A DNA stretch of 64,000 nucleotides from Variovorax paradoxus (GTDB lineage: Bacteria > Pseudomonadota > Gammaproteobacteria > Burkholderiales > Burkholderiaceae_C). The translations under genes and the position numbers were made by a program. Every line of letters begins with the position of its first letter. Position 1 is the first letter of the stretch. The stretch spans positions 3,658,001-3,722,000 of the forward strand of contig CP063166.1 of NCBI GenBank assembly GCA_016806145.1, in the 5' to 3' direction. Below are positions 19,109 through 28,623 of the stretch, piece after piece. The notes under the pieces were generated by a model, which was not told the DNA's origin, made no database searches, and was given only the letters and a program-made list of their open reading frames with translations.

Positions 19109-20521
19109 ATGCCGAGCCCGCTCGAGGGCTCGGCGCAGCGTGACCGGCGTCCCGGGCTCAAGCTCGGCTTCAGTCTCTTCTGGCGCACCTTCTTCCTGCT
19201 CGCCCTCCTGCTGATCGGCTGCACCGTCGCCTGGCTGCAGACCTTCCGTTCGCTCGAATACGAACCGCGCGCGATCCAGACCGCGCACCAGATCGCCTCG
19301 CTCGTGAACCTCACGCGCGCGGCGCTGGTGTACTCGGACGCGATCACGCGCGTGTCGCTGATCAAGACGCTGGCCGACCAGGAAGGCGTGCGCATCCTGC
19401 CGCGCGAGCCCAACGACCGCGTGCAGCCCTACACCAGCGGCGCGCTCGACCAGCGCGTGACCGAGGAGCTGATCGACCAGCTCGGTGCCGGCACCACCGT
19501 GGCCAGCCGCGTCAACGACGAGGCCGGCCTGTGGATCGGCTTCACGATCGAGAGCGACACCTACTGGCTGCTGCTCGACCCCACGCGCTTCAGCCGCGTG
19601 GGCGGGCGCACCTGGCTGGTCTGGCTCAGCACCGCCATGGCGCTGTCGCTCGCGGGCGCGGCGCTGATCACGCGGCTCATCAACCTGCCGCTCAAGCAGC
19701 TCTCGCGCGCCACCATGCAGGTGCGCGAGGGCGAGTACGAGGCGCACCGGCTCGACGAACGCGCGCGCACCAACGAGATCCGCGCGGTCAACATCGGCTT
19801 CAACCGCATGGCCGACCAGCTCGCCAAGATCGAGCAGGACCGCGCGATCATGCTGGCCGGCATCTCGCACGACCTGCGCACGCCGCTCGCGCGGCTGCGC
19901 CTCGAAACCGAGATGAGCGTGGCCGACGAGGATGCGCGCGACCACATGGCGGCCGACATCGCGCAGCTTGACGCGATCATCGACAAGTTCCTCGACTACG
20001 CGCGGCCCGACCATGTCGATCCCAAGCCGGTGCTGCTGCGCGACGTGGTCGACTCCTGCACCTACGCCGTGCAGGACTACGAGGAGATGAGCATCACGGT
20101 CGACGTGCCGCCCGACCTGCGCGTGATGGGCGACGAGGTCGAGCTCACGCGCGTGATCTCCAACCTGGTCGAGAACGCGCGCCGCTACGGCAAGACGCCC
20201 GCCACCGGCATCGCCGACGTGGTGATCCAGGCGCAGGCGAGCAACGACGCGGTGCTGATCAAGGTGCGCGACCGCGGCGCCGGCGTGGAGCCGGCCCAGC
20301 TCGCGCAGCTCACCAAGCCCTTCTTCCGCGGCGACGCGGCGCGCACCTCGGCCGCGGGCGCGGGCCTGGGCCTGTCGATCGTGGCGAAGAACATCGAGCG
20401 CATGGGCGGCACCTTCGCGCTCACCAGCACGCCGGGACGCGGCCTGGCGGCGCACATCCGCATGCCGCGCGCGATGCCGGCGCCGCCGCGGCCGGTGCAG
20501 CCGCCGGTCCGCAAGATCTGA
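19109..20521 (+). CDS. envZ: EnvZ-like sensor histidine kinase
   Basis: Membrane sensor kinase partner of the OmpR-type regulator. Starting at ATG 19109 it is 470 aa; an in-frame ATG at 19049 would give 490 aa, and neither has an ideal ribosome site. Layout: TM1 (LFWRTFFLLALLLIGCTVAWL), a periplasmic sensor region of about 130 aa, TM2 (WLVWLSTAMALSLAGAAL), HAMP, HisKA with the H-box GISHDLRTPLARL, then HATPase_c with N-box NLVENARRYG and G-boxes DRGAGVE and GAGLGLSIV. A Pro-rich tail ends the protein. Confidence 0.94.
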   Translation: MPSPLEGSAQRDRRPGLKLGFSLFWRTFFLLALLLIGCTVAWLQTFRSLEYEPRAIQTAHQIASLVNLTRAALVYSDAITRVSLIKTLADQEGVRILPREPNDRVQPYTSGALDQRVTEELIDQLGAGTTVASRVNDEAGLWIGFTIESDTYWLLLDPTRFSRVGGRTWLVWLSTAMALSLAGAALITRLINLPLKQLSRATMQVREGEYEAHRLDERARTNEIRAVNIGFNRMADQLAKIEQDRAIMLAGISHDLRTPLARLRLETEMSVADEDARDHMAADIAQLDAIIDKFLDYARPDHVDPKPVLLRDVVDSCTYAVQDYEEMSITVDVPPDLRVMGDEVELTRVISNLVENARRYGKTPATGIADVVIQAQASNDAVLIKVRDRGAGVEPAQLAQLTKPFFRGDAARTSAAGAGLGLSIVAKNIERMGGTFALTSTPGRGLAAHIRMPRAMPAPPRPVQPPVRKI

Positions 20522-20539
20522 AAGAAAAGAACCGCGCGC

Positions 20540-21028
20540 TCAGCGGTGCAGCAGCACCACGGCGCGCGCTTCCATCGCGCGGCCCTCGCCCACCGGGCCC
20601 AGCTTCTCGGCCGTCTTGGCCTTCACGTTGACCTGCTCGCCCGCGATGCCCAGCGTCTGCGCGATGCGCTCACGCATGGCCGGGATGTGCGGCGCCAGCT
20701 TCGGCGCCTGCGCGATCACGGTGCTGTCGACGTTGCCGATCTGCCAGCCCTCGGCGCGCACGCGCCGCGCGGCTTCGGCCAGCAGCACCGCCGAATCGGC
20801 GCCGCGGAACTGCGCGTCGGTGTCCGGGAAATGCCGGCCGATGTCGCCCAGCCCCGCGCCGCCGAGCAGCGCGTCGGTGATCGCATGCAGCAGCACGTCG
20901 GCATCGGAATGGCCGAGCAGGCCCGTGACATGCGGCACCTCGACGCCGCCGAGGATCAGCTTGCGGCCCGCCACCAGCTGATGGACGTCCCAGCCCTCGC
21001 CGACGCGGATGTTGAAGGCCGCGCTCAT
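20540..21028 (-). CDS. ispF: 2-C-methyl-D-erythritol 2,4-cyclodiphosphate synthase
   Basis: IspF converts CDP-ME 2-phosphate into ME-cPP in the MEP isoprenoid pathway. The 162-aa protein has the zinc ligands GWDVHQL (residues 12-18) and [18 protein letters not shown], plus the GADSAVLL and [13 protein letters not shown] segments and the C-terminal [23 protein letters not shown], all as expected. Its ATG (21028-21026) overlaps the ispD stop by 4 nt (ATGA), so the two are translationally coupled. Confidence 0.97.
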   Translation of the reverse strand: MSAAFNIRVGEGWDVHQLVAGRKLILGGVEVPHVTGLLGHSDADVLLHAITDALLGGAGLGDIGRHFPDTDAQFRGADSAVLLAEAARRVRAEGWQIGNVDSTVIAQAPKLAPHIPAMRERIAQTLGIAGEQVNVKAKTAEKLGPVGEGRAMEARAVVLLHR

Positions 21029-21747
21029 GCCATCACCTTCTTGCGCGCCAGCAGCAGCGCCTCGGCCAGCGCGAAGTCCTCGGGATAGGTGACCTTGAAG
21101 TTCTGCGCACTGCCCGGCACCAGCAGCGGCGCCAGCCCGACCGCCTCGATCGCGCCGGCCTCGTCGGTCACCGCGTCGCCGGCGCGCTCGAGCGCGTCGA
21201 GCAGGATGCCGATGCGGAACATCTGCGGCGTCTGCGCGAGCCACTTGTCGGCGCGCGGCAGGGTCTGCGCCACGCGGCTGTCGGCCGTCGACACCTTGAG
21301 CGTGTCGGCCAGCCGGTGCGCCAGCAGGCCGCCGACGGCATCGTGCTCGCAGGCCGCGATCAGCGCCTCGATCTGGCTCGGCGTCACGAGGCAGCGCGCC
21401 GCATCGTGCACCAGCACCCAGTCGTGCGCGCCGGCGCCCTTCTGCCGCAGCGCCAGCAGGCCGTTGCGCACCGAGGCCGCGCGCGTCACGCCGCCCACGC
21501 GCAGCAGGTGCTCGTCCTGCTGCGGAAAGAGGGGCAGCGCGGCGTCCACGTCGCGGTCCTCGGGCGCCACCACCAGCGCGATGCCGGCGAAGCGCCCGAC
21601 CAGCGCGCGGAAGGCCTCGAGCGTGTGCGCCACCATCGGCGCCCCGGCCAGCCGCCGGTACTGCTTCGGCTGCGGGGACTGCGCATGGCCGGCACGGTGG
21701 CCGGAACCGGCGCACGGGATCAGCACGAAGAGGCGGGAGGAAGACAT
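21025..21747 (-). CDS. ispD: 2-C-methyl-D-erythritol 4-phosphate cytidylyltransferase
   Basis: IspD attaches CMP to methylerythritol phosphate, two steps before IspF. The 240-aa protein has the N-terminal nucleotide-binding motif [20 protein letters not shown], the HDAARCLV segment and Thr in AQTPQMFR. The P-loop carries a few extra residues (AGHAQSPQ) before PKQY relative to E. coli IspD. ATG 21747 has GGAGGAAG upstream. It is first in the ispD-ispF pair and diverges from mfd. Confidence 0.95.
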   Translation of the reverse strand: MSSSRLFVLIPCAGSGHRAGHAQSPQPKQYRRLAGAPMVAHTLEAFRALVGRFAGIALVVAPEDRDVDAALPLFPQQDEHLLRVGGVTRAASVRNGLLALRQKGAGAHDWVLVHDAARCLVTPSQIEALIAACEHDAVGGLLAHRLADTLKVSTADSRVAQTLPRADKWLAQTPQMFRIGILLDALERAGDAVTDEAGAIEAVGLAPLLVPGSAQNFKVTYPEDFALAEALLLARKKVMA

Positions 21748-21869
21748 GGCGGGGCGGACGGTCGGCCGGTGCGCCGACAAGCAGAAGAAGGGCCGCCATT
21801 CTAGAATCGACCCCATTGCACACCCCTCGCCAGTCGGCGCGGGGTGTTGTGCATTTCCAGCAAGCCTTT

Positions 21870-24800
21870 ATGGACCTCCCCCACCTCACGGCGGGCAAGC
21901 GCTTCACGCTGCCGCGCCCTCCGCTGTCGGCCGATGCGCTGCTGCTGGCCCAGCTCGCGCGGCGCGAAAAGGCCGCGGGCCGCGCCACGGCCATGTTCAC
22001 GGCCGATGCCAACGACGCCCAGCGCCTGATCGACGAGATCGCCTTCTTCGCACCCGAACTGCGCTGCGCCCTGTTCCCCGACTGGGAGACGCTGCCCTAC
22101 GACAGCTTCTCGCCGCACCAGGACCTGATCAGCGAGCGCCTGGCCACCCTGTGGCGCATCAGCCAGAAGGAAGCCGACGTGGTGCTGGTGCCCGCCACCA
22201 CCGCGCTCTACCGGCTCGCGCCGCCGTCCTTCCTCGCGGGCTACACCTTCCATTTCAAGACCAGGCAGAAGCTGCAGGACGCCAAGCTCAAGGCGCAGCT
22301 CACGCTGGCCGGCTACACCCACGTCACGCAGGTGGTGAGCCCGGGCGAGTACGCGGTGCGCGGCGGCCTGATCGACCTGTTCCCGATGGGCTCGCCCGTG
22401 CCCTACCGCGTCGACCTGTTCGACGACGAGATCGACTCGATCCGCACCTTCGATCCCGACACCCAGCGCAGCCTCTATCCGGTGCCCGAGGTGCGGCTGC
22501 TGCCGGGCCGCGAGTTCCCGATGGACGACGACGCGCGCGCGCGCTTTCGCGGCCGCTGGCGCGAGCTGCTCGAGGGCGACCCGACCAAGAGCCGCATCTA
22601 CAAGGACATGGGCAACGGCGTCGCCACCGCCGGCATCGAGTACTACCTGCCGCTGTTCTTCGACGAGACGGCCACCGTGTTCGACTACCTGGGCCCCGAC
22701 ACCACCGTGGTGCTGCACGGCGAGCTCGAGCCCGCGTTCCAGCACTTCTGGCAGGACACCGGCGAGCGCTACCGCCTGGTGCGCGGCGACCCCGAGCGCC
22801 CGGCGCTGCCGCCCGAGGCGCTGTTCCTCAACGCCGAGCAGTTCTATCAGCGCGTGAAGCCGCATGCGCAGCTGTCGATCCGCTCGACCGCCGACGCCGC
22901 GCCCTTCGCCGAGTTCGACACCCTGCCCGCCTTCTCGGTGGTGCGCGGCGCCGACGATCCGCTGGTGCGGCTCAAGGCCCACATCGCCGCCACGCCGCAC
23001 CGCGTGCTGATGATCGCGGAGAGCGACGGCCGGCGCGAGAGCCTGCTCGACTTCCTGCGCGCCAGCGGCGTGAGCCCGCCGGCCTTCGATTCGCTGGCCG
23101 AGTTCGAGGCCGCTACCGACGAGAAGATCGGCATCGCCACCGCCGCGCTGGCGGCCGGCTTCGCCTGGCGCGAACAGGGCATCGACTTCGTCACCGAGAC
23201 CGAGCTGTTCGCCACCGGCAGCACCGGCCGGCGCCGCAACAAGAAGCAGGAACAGGTCAGCGACGTCGAGGCGCTGATCAAGGACCTGTCCGAGCTCAAC
23301 GTCGGCGACCCGGTGGTGCATTCCGCGCACGGCATCGGCCGCTACCGCGGCCTGATCCACATGGACCTGGGCCAGGGCAGCGATGCCGAGGGCAAGCCGC
23401 TGCTGCAGGAGATGCTGCACCTGGAGTACGCCGACAAGGCCACCCTCTACGTGCCCGTGAGCCAGCTGCACCTGGTGAGCCGCTACACCGGCGTCAGCGC
23501 CGACGAGGCGCCGCTGCACAAGCTCGGCTCGGGCCAGTGGGACAAGGCCAAGCGCAAGGCCGCCGAGCAGGTGCGCGACTCGGCCGCCGAACTGCTCAAC
23601 ATCTACGCACGACGCGCCGCGCGCGAGGGCCATGCGTTTCGCTATTCGCCGGCCGACTACGAGGTGTTCGCCAACGACTTCGGCTTCCAGGAAACCGCCG
23701 ACCAGAAGGCCGCGATCCATGCCGTGGTGCAGGACATGATCTCGCCGCAGCCGATGGACCGACTGGTCTGCGGCGACGTCGGCTTCGGCAAGACCGAGGT
23801 CGCGCTGCGCGCGGCATTCATCGCGGTCACCGGCGGCAAGCAGGTGGCCTTCCTCGCGCCCACCACGCTGCTGGCCGAGCAGCACTACCAGACGCTGGTC
23901 GACCGCTTCGCCAAGTGGCCGGTGAAGGTGGCCGAGATGAGCCGCTTCCGTTCTGCCAAGGAAGTGACGACCGCCGCCAAGGGACTGGCCGAGGGCACCG
24001 TCGACATCGTGGTCGGCACCCACAAGCTGCTCTCGGAATCGGTCAAGTTCAAGAACCTCGGGCTGCTGATCATCGACGAGGAGCACCGCTTCGGCGTGCG
24101 CCACAAAGAGGCGATGAAGGCGCTGCGCGCCGAGGTCGACGTGCTCACGCTCACCGCCACGCCGATCCCGCGCACGCTGGGCATGGCGCTCGAGGGCTTG
24201 CGCGACCTCAGCGTGATCGCCACCGCGCCGCAGCGCCGGCTCGCGATCAAGACCTTCGTTCGCAACGAGGGCACCGGCGTGATCCGCGAGGCCGTGCTGC
24301 GCGAGCTCAAGCGCGGCGGCCAGGTCTACTTCCTGCACAACGAGGTCGAGACCATCGAGAACCGGCGCCAGAAGCTCGAGGAGATCCTGCCCGAGGCGCG
24401 CATCGCCGTCGCCCACGGCCAGATGCCCGAGCGCGAGCTCGAGCGCGTGATGCGCGACTTCGTGGCCCAGCGCTACAACCTCCTGCTGTGCTCGACCATC
24501 ATCGAGACCGGCATCGACGTGCCGACCGCCAACACCATCGTGATGAGCCGCGCCGACAAGTTCGGCCTGGCGCAATTGCACCAGCTGCGCGGCCGCGTCG
24601 GCCGTTCGCACCACCAGGCCTATGCCTACCTCATGGTGCCCGACACCGAGGGCCTGACCAAGCAGGCGGCGCAGCGGCTCGACGCGATCCAGCAGATGGA
24701 GGAGCTGGGCTCGGGCTTCTACCTCGCGATGCACGACCTCGAGATCCGCGGCACCGGCGAGGTGCTCGGCGAGAACCAGAGCGGCAACATGATGGAGATC

Positions 24801-25355
24801 GGCTTCCAGCTCTACAACGAGATGCTCAGCGAGGCCGTGCGCTCGCTCAAGGCCGGGCAGGAACCCGACCTGCTGTCGCCGCTGTCGGTCACGACCGAGA
24901 TCAACCTGCACGCCCCCGCCCTGCTGCCCGACGACTACTGCGGCGACGTGCACCTGCGGCTGTCGTTCTACAAGAAGCTCGCCACCGCGAAGAACCCCGA
25001 CCAGATCGACACCCTGCTGGAGGAGATCGTCGACCGCTTCGGCAAGCTGCCGCCGCAGGCCCAGACCCTGATCGACACCCACCGCCTGCGCGTGCTCGCG
25101 CGGCCCTACGGCGTGGTCAAGGTCGATGCGGCGCCCGGCGTCATCAACATCACCTTCAAGAAGGATCCGCCGGTCGACTCGATGGCGATCATCCACCTGA
25201 TCCAGAAGAACAAGCACATCAAGCTGGCCGGCAACGAGAAGCTGCGCATCGAGCGCGAGCTCAAGGAGCCGAAGGAGCGGGCGCAGATGGTGCGCGATGT
25301 GTTGCGCAGCCTGGGGCAACCGTTGGTGAAGGAAAGCCCCGCGGCCGTCGTATAA
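21870..25355 (+). CDS. mfd: Transcription-repair coupling factor Mfd
   Basis: Mfd is a DNA translocase that removes RNA polymerase stalled at lesions and recruits UvrA. The 1161-aa protein has the N-terminal UvrB-homology region ([35 protein letters not shown]), the RNA-polymerase-interaction (CarD-like) domain [15 protein letters not shown], then the RecG-like translocase with Walker [31 protein letters not shown] and QLRGRVGRS, and a C-terminal TRCF domain. Start ATG 21870 (MDLPHL) was chosen over an in-frame ATG at 21816. The stop codon (25353-25355) lies inside the palindrome of the following toxin-antitoxin module. Confidence 0.97.
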   Translation: MDLPHLTAGKRFTLPRPPLSADALLLAQLARREKAAGRATAMFTADANDAQRLIDEIAFFAPELRCALFPDWETLPYDSFSPHQDLISERLATLWRISQKEADVVLVPATTALYRLAPPSFLAGYTFHFKTRQKLQDAKLKAQLTLAGYTHVTQVVSPGEYAVRGGLIDLFPMGSPVPYRVDLFDDEIDSIRTFDPDTQRSLYPVPEVRLLPGREFPMDDDARARFRGRWRELLEGDPTKSRIYKDMGNGVATAGIEYYLPLFFDETATVFDYLGPDTTVVLHGELEPAFQHFWQDTGERYRLVRGDPERPALPPEALFLNAEQFYQRVKPHAQLSIRSTADAAPFAEFDTLPAFSVVRGADDPLVRLKAHIAATPHRVLMIAESDGRRESLLDFLRASGVSPPAFDSLAEFEAATDEKIGIATAALAAGFAWREQGIDFVTETELFATGSTGRRRNKKQEQVSDVEALIKDLSELNVGDPVVHSAHGIGRYRGLIHMDLGQGSDAEGKPLLQEMLHLEYADKATLYVPVSQLHLVSRYTGVSADEAPLHKLGSGQWDKAKRKAAEQVRDSAAELLNIYARRAAREGHAFRYSPADYEVFANDFGFQETADQKAAIHAVVQDMISPQPMDRLVCGDVGFGKTEVALRAAFIAVTGGKQVAFLAPTTLLAEQHYQTLVDRFAKWPVKVAEMSRFRSAKEVTTAAKGLAEGTVDIVVGTHKLLSESVKFKNLGLLIIDEEHRFGVRHKEAMKALRAEVDVLTLTATPIPRTLGMALEGLRDLSVIATAPQRRLAIKTFVRNEGTGVIREAVLRELKRGGQVYFLHNEVETIENRRQKLEEILPEARIAVAHGQMPERELERVMRDFVAQRYNLLLCSTIIETGIDVPTANTIVMSRADKFGLAQLHQLRGRVGRSHHQAYAYLMVPDTEGLTKQAAQRLDAIQQMEELGSGFYLAMHDLEIRGTGEVLGENQSGNMMEIGFQLYNEMLSEAVRSLKAGQEPDLLSPLSVTTEINLHAPALLPDDYCGDVHLRLSFYKKLATAKNPDQIDTLLEEIVDRFGKLPPQAQTLIDTHRLRVLARPYGVVKVDAAPGVINITFKKDPPVDSMAIIHLIQKNKHIKLAGNEKLRIERELKEPKERAQMVRDVLRSLGQPLVKESPAAVV

Positions 25356-25371
25356 GTGCCTAGCACTTATA
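25351..25371 (+). promoter_or_regulatory. Palindromic operator of the antitoxin-toxin module
   Basis: Perfect 9-bp inverted repeat TATAAGTGC-CTA-GCACTTATA, overlapping the mfd stop codon on one side and a consensus -10 (TATAAT, 25370-25375) on the other. The position, 34 nt before a ribbon-helix-helix-type antitoxin, is what autoregulated TA operons show. Binding is inferred. Confidence 0.75.
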
Positions 25372-25375
25372 TAAT
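25370..25375 (+). promoter_or_regulatory. Consensus -10 box of the TA promoter
   Basis: TATAAT, an exact sigma70 -10 match, 30 nt before the antitoxin ATG and sharing its first two bases with the operator palindrome. No good -35 is visible at 16-18 nt, where the sequence is mfd coding. Confidence 0.6.
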
Positions 25376-25404
25376 TGCCGATGTAATTTTTCGGGAGATC
25401 CGCC

Positions 25405-25656
25405 ATGTCCCAGATCACGATCTACCTGGACGAAGAGTCCGAGAAAACAGCGCGCGCAGCGGCGGCGGCGGCGAACCTGCCCTTGAGCCGCTGGTTCGCC
25501 CTGCTGGTGGCGCGTGAAGGTCAGCGCGGCAAGAAGACCGGTTGGCAGAGCTTCTTTGCCGAAGCCGACAAGCAGAAAGCCGCTTGGGACGAATTCCCCC
25601 TGACCGAGGACATGCACAAGGACCTGCCTCCCGATACGCCGCGCGAGTCCTTGTGA
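25405..25656 (+). CDS. Antitoxin of a VapBC-type module
   Basis: An 83-aa protein with the start of a ribbon-helix-helix domain (SQITIYLDEESEKTARAAAA, then LPLSRWFALLVA) as in CopG/Arc-type antitoxins. The C-terminal half (WQSFFAEADKQKAAWDEFP) is presumably the toxin-binding arm. A GGGAGA ribosome site lies 9 nt before the ATG. Its stop overlaps the GTG start of the VapC gene by 4 nt. It would bind both the toxin and the upstream palindrome. The exact antitoxin subfamily was not determined. Confidence 0.82.
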   Translation: MSQITIYLDEESEKTARAAAAAANLPLSRWFALLVAREGQRGKKTGWQSFFAEADKQKAAWDEFPLTEDMHKDLPPDTPRESL

Positions 25657-26051
25657 AGTACCTGCTGGACACCAACACCCTCATCTACGCCTTTCGCGGC
25701 ACGGGCGGTGTGCGCGTGCGCATGAATGGCACGAGCGATGCGGACATGAATCTGTGCGCCATCAATCTGTTCGAACTCGAGTTCGGTTTCGCCAAGTCCG
25801 CCAACCCGGGCCCGCAGCGTGCGCTGCTCGACGAGTTGGTGCAGCGCCTGCGCGTCCTGCCGCTGGACAGCGCGAGCGCGGAATCGGCCGGTCAGATCAA
25901 GGCCCACTTGCAACAGGCCGGTACGCCGATCGGACCCTATGACCTGCTCATCGCGGGCATCGCGATGGCGCACAACCTGATCGTCGTCAGCCGCAACGTC
26001 AGCGAGTTCTCGCGCGTGCCCGGCCTGCGCGTCGAGAACTGGTATCACTGA
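25653..26051 (+). CDS. vapC: VapC-type PIN-domain toxin
   Basis: 132-aa PIN-domain ribonuclease toxin. Metal-binding residues are visible: Asp in YLLDTNTLIYAFRG (residues 3-16), Glu in NLFELEFG, Asp in PYDLLIAGIA and Asn in VVSRNVSEFSRVPGL near the C-terminus. VapC toxins usually cut tRNA or rRNA, and the target here is unknown. It starts with GTG inside the antitoxin stop (GTGA). Its stop TGA abuts the serB ATG directly (TGAATG), so serB translation may be coupled to the toxin. Confidence 0.92.
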   Translation: MKYLLDTNTLIYAFRGTGGVRVRMNGTSDADMNLCAINLFELEFGFAKSANPGPQRALLDELVQRLRVLPLDSASAESAGQIKAHLQQAGTPIGPYDLLIAGIAMAHNLIVVSRNVSEFSRVPGLRVENWYH

Positions 26052-26765
26052 ATGACCCTTGCCCCCTCCTCCCCCGGCCTCGTCCTCCAGCGCTTCACGC
26101 CGCCGCTCGCCCTCCAGGACTTCAAGCTCATCGCCTTCGACATGGACTCGACGCTGATCAGCATCGAGTGCATCGACGAGATCGCCGATGCCGTCGGCAA
26201 GAAGGCCGAGGTGGCCGCGATCACCGAGGCCACGATGCGTGGCGAGATCAAGGACTTCAAGGAGAGCCTGCGCCGCCGCGTCGCGCTGCTGAAAGGCGTG
26301 CCGGTCGGCGCGCTGCAGCAGGTCTACGACGAACGGCTGAAGCTCAACCCCGGCGCAGCCGAACTGGTGGCGGCCTGCAAGGCGGCCGGCCTCAAGGTGC
26401 TGCTGGTCTCGGGCGGCTTCACCTTCTTTGCCAACCGCGTGAAGGAACGCCTGGGCATCGACTTCGCGCGCTCCAACCTGCTCGACGAGGCCGACGGCCA
26501 GCTCACGGGCCAGGTCGCGATGCAGAGCTGGGGCGACATCTGCGACGGCGCCGAGAAGCGCCGCACCCTGCTCGAGGTGGCTTCGCTGATGGGCATCTCG
26601 GCGCGGGAATGCATCGCGGTGGGCGACGGCGCCAACGACCTGCCGATGATGGGCGAGGCCGGCCTGTCGGTGGCCTACCACGCGAAGCCCAAGGTGCGCG
26701 AGCAGGCGATGGTGGCGATCGACGAAGGCGGGCTCGACCGCCTGCTCGAGGTCGTCCGGCCCTGA
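26052..26765 (+). CDS. serB: Phosphoserine phosphatase
   Basis: SerB removes phosphate from L-phosphoserine in the last step of serine synthesis. The 237-aa HAD-family protein has motif I FDMDSTLISIE (nucleophile Asp, about residue 30), motif II VSGGFTFFA, and motif III/IV GDGANDLPMM. It lacks the extra N-terminal ACT domain of some SerB proteins, which is normal for this group. The start codon immediately follows the vapC stop. The mfd-serB neighbourhood is split by the TA module. Confidence 0.95.
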   Translation: MTLAPSSPGLVLQRFTPPLALQDFKLIAFDMDSTLISIECIDEIADAVGKKAEVAAITEATMRGEIKDFKESLRRRVALLKGVPVGALQQVYDERLKLNPGAAELVAACKAAGLKVLLVSGGFTFFANRVKERLGIDFARSNLLDEADGQLTGQVAMQSWGDICDGAEKRRTLLEVASLMGISARECIAVGDGANDLPMMGEAGLSVAYHAKPKVREQAMVAIDEGGLDRLLEVVRP

Positions 26766-26769
26766 CCGG

Positions 26770-27540
26770 TCAGGCCGGGCTGCCGGCCGCCGGCGACCTG
26801 GCCGCGGTGCCCAGCAGCCGCTCGCGCATCGACGGCACCACGGTGTCGGCCGCGCGCTCGAGCTGCTCCACCAGGCCGCCCACGCCGACCGCGAAGCGCG
26901 CGCCCGAGGCGCTCGAGGCGGAGCCCAGCGCGATGATGCCGATGCCCTCGGTGACCACGCCGCGCGAGAACGCATAGCCGCGCTCGCGCGTCTCCTGCAC
27001 GCGCGCCTTCACGTAGTCGGCATCGACGTCCTGCCCGCCGGGCTTGAGGCGCGCGTTGCTGCGATGGATGGTGCGCGCCACATGGTCGTCGCTGCTGGCC
27101 GCGAGCAGCGCCCAGCCGGTGCCCGACATGCACAGCAGCCGGCGCGTGCCGGGCTGCACGTTGAACTGGATCGCGCGGCTGCCGAAGATCACATGCACGT
27201 ACTGCGCGTAGATGTCGTTCTCGACGGCGAGGATGGCGGTGAAGCCGGTCTCGCGCGCGATGTCGCCGAGCACGGTGAGCAATTGCCCGCCCTGGAACAT
27301 CGAGTCCATCACCCAGTCGCCGATCGAGGCCAGGCGCGGCGTGGCGAGGTAGGCGCGCAGCGAGGAGTCGTAGCGCAGGTAGCCCAGCGTGGCGACGCTC
27401 TTGAGCAGCACCTGCGCGCTCGACAGCGGGTAGCCGAGCCGCTCGGAGATCTCGCGCACCGTCACCGGCCGCCGCACCTCCCGCAGGTACTCGAGCACCT
27501 GAAACACCCGCCCCGCCGTCTTGATGACCGATTGCTCCAC
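26770..27540 (-). CDS. IclR-family transcriptional regulator
   Basis: 256-aa regulator with an N-terminal winged helix (KTAGRVFQVLEYLREVRRPVTVREISERLGYPLSSAQVLL) and a C-terminal IclR effector domain (DIARETGFTAILAV, SGTGWALLAAS, RERGYAFSRGVVTEGIGIIALG). It starts with GTG at 27540; the frame stays open further upstream but without family sequence. It lies at the downstream end of the acyl-CoA gene cluster, 68 nt after the Bug-type protein gene, and probably controls that cluster in response to the substrate or its CoA ester. It converges with serB. Confidence 0.88.
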   Translation of the reverse strand: MEQSVIKTAGRVFQVLEYLREVRRPVTVREISERLGYPLSSAQVLLKSVATLGYLRYDSSLRAYLATPRLASIGDWVMDSMFQGGQLLTVLGDIARETGFTAILAVENDIYAQYVHVIFGSRAIQFNVQPGTRRLLCMSGTGWALLAASSDDHVARTIHRSNARLKPGGQDVDADYVKARVQETRERGYAFSRGVVTEGIGIIALGSASSASGARFAVGVGGLVEQLERAADTVVPSMRERLLGTAARSPAAGSPA

Positions 27541-27608
27541 TTCATGTTCTCCGCGGTCCCAGCCGGCATGTTGCGCGCTCGACCGCCCGGGCCGGACCGC
27601 GCGCGATG

Positions 27609-28598
27609 CTACTGCAACTCGATGCCGGTGATGCCCATCAGCCGCTTCCAGCGCTCGATCTCCTCGGCCTGGTAGCGGCGCAGTTCGGGCGCCGAGGACA
27701 TGATCAGTTCGGTGCCCTGCTTGCGGTAGTAGGCCTGGATCTCGGGCGTCTGCGCGGCCTTGGCGAACAGCGCACCGAGCTGCTCGAGCGCGGCCGGCGG
27801 CGCCTTCGAGCTCACGGCGGCCGCGACCCAGTTGAACGCCAGGTAGTCGGGATAGCCGGCCTCGCCGACGGTGGGCACCTCGGGCAGCACGATCGAGCGC
27901 TTGGGCGCGGTGAAGGCCAGCGGCCGCACGCGGCCCGAGCGCGCGAGTTCGTTGGCGCCGGTGGCGTCGACCACCGCGAAATCGACCTCGCCCGTGAGCA
28001 CCGCGTTGACGGCCTCGCCCGCGCCCTTGTAGTTGATGCCGGCGGTCTTGATCTTCGCCATCTCGTTGAACCACTCGGAGTAGAGCGTGTACGACATGGA
28101 GCCGCTCGCGTAGTTGAGCTTGCCCGGCCGCTTGCGCGCATCGGCCACGAGCTCGGCCAGAGAGCGGTGGGCCGAGGCGGCCGGCACGATGACCAGGCAG
28201 GCGCCGCGCGACAGCAGCGTGATCGGCGCGAAGTCGGCGATCGGGTCGTAGGGCAGCTTGCGGAAGGTGGCGGCGTTGGTGGTCAGCGTCGAGTTGCTGC
28301 CGATGAACACCGTGTGGCCGTCGTGCGGCGGATTCAGCGCGGTCTGCACGCCGATGAAGCCGTTGCCGCCGGGCTTGTTCTCCACCGTCACCGCCTGGCC
28401 CGACAGATCGCCGATGCCCTTGGCGAACAGCCGCGCCGTGATGTCGGTGCCGCTGCCGGGCGGGAACGGCACGATGAAGCGCATCGCGTGCGAAGGAAAG
28501 GCCTGCGCCTGCGCGCGGCCGGGCAAGCCCGCGGCACCGGCCAGCGCCGCGCCGGTGCCGAGCAGCAGCCGGCGGCGGTCGCGAGAGAAATCACTCAT
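27609..28598 (-). CDS. Bug-family tripartite tricarboxylate transporter substrate-binding protein
   Basis: 329-aa periplasmic binding protein of the TctC/Bug type. The N-terminus has a twin-arginine-like signal (RDRRRLLLGTGAALAGAAG, cut near AQA-Q). The mature part has the family motifs FIVPFPPGSGTDITAR, VENKPGGNGFIGVQ, LPYDPIADFAPIT and a C-terminal YRKQGTEL segment. Bug proteins bind carboxylates and related small acids. No membrane components (TctA/TctB) lie in this window. It follows the acyl-CoA dehydrogenase gene on the same strand and probably recognises the substrate degraded by this cluster. Confidence 0.92.
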   Translation of the reverse strand: MSDFSRDRRRLLLGTGAALAGAAGLPGRAQAQAFPSHAMRFIVPFPPGSGTDITARLFAKGIGDLSGQAVTVENKPGGNGFIGVQTALNPPHDGHTVFIGSNSTLTTNAATFRKLPYDPIADFAPITLLSRGACLVIVPAASAHRSLAELVADARKRPGKLNYASGSMSYTLYSEWFNEMAKIKTAGINYKGAGEAVNAVLTGEVDFAVVDATGANELARSGRVRPLAFTAPKRSIVLPEVPTVGEAGYPDYLAFNWVAAAVSSKAPPAALEQLGALFAKAAQTPEIQAYYRKQGTELIMSSAPELRRYQAEEIERWKRLMGITGIELQ

Positions 28599-28623
28599 GG
28601 GGTCGTCTCCTGGTTTCCTGTCT

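Noticed and set aside
21801..25418. A 1205-codon minus-strand frame and a 1424-codon plus frame over mfd
   Set aside because: Both overlap mfd completely and show no recognisable protein features.
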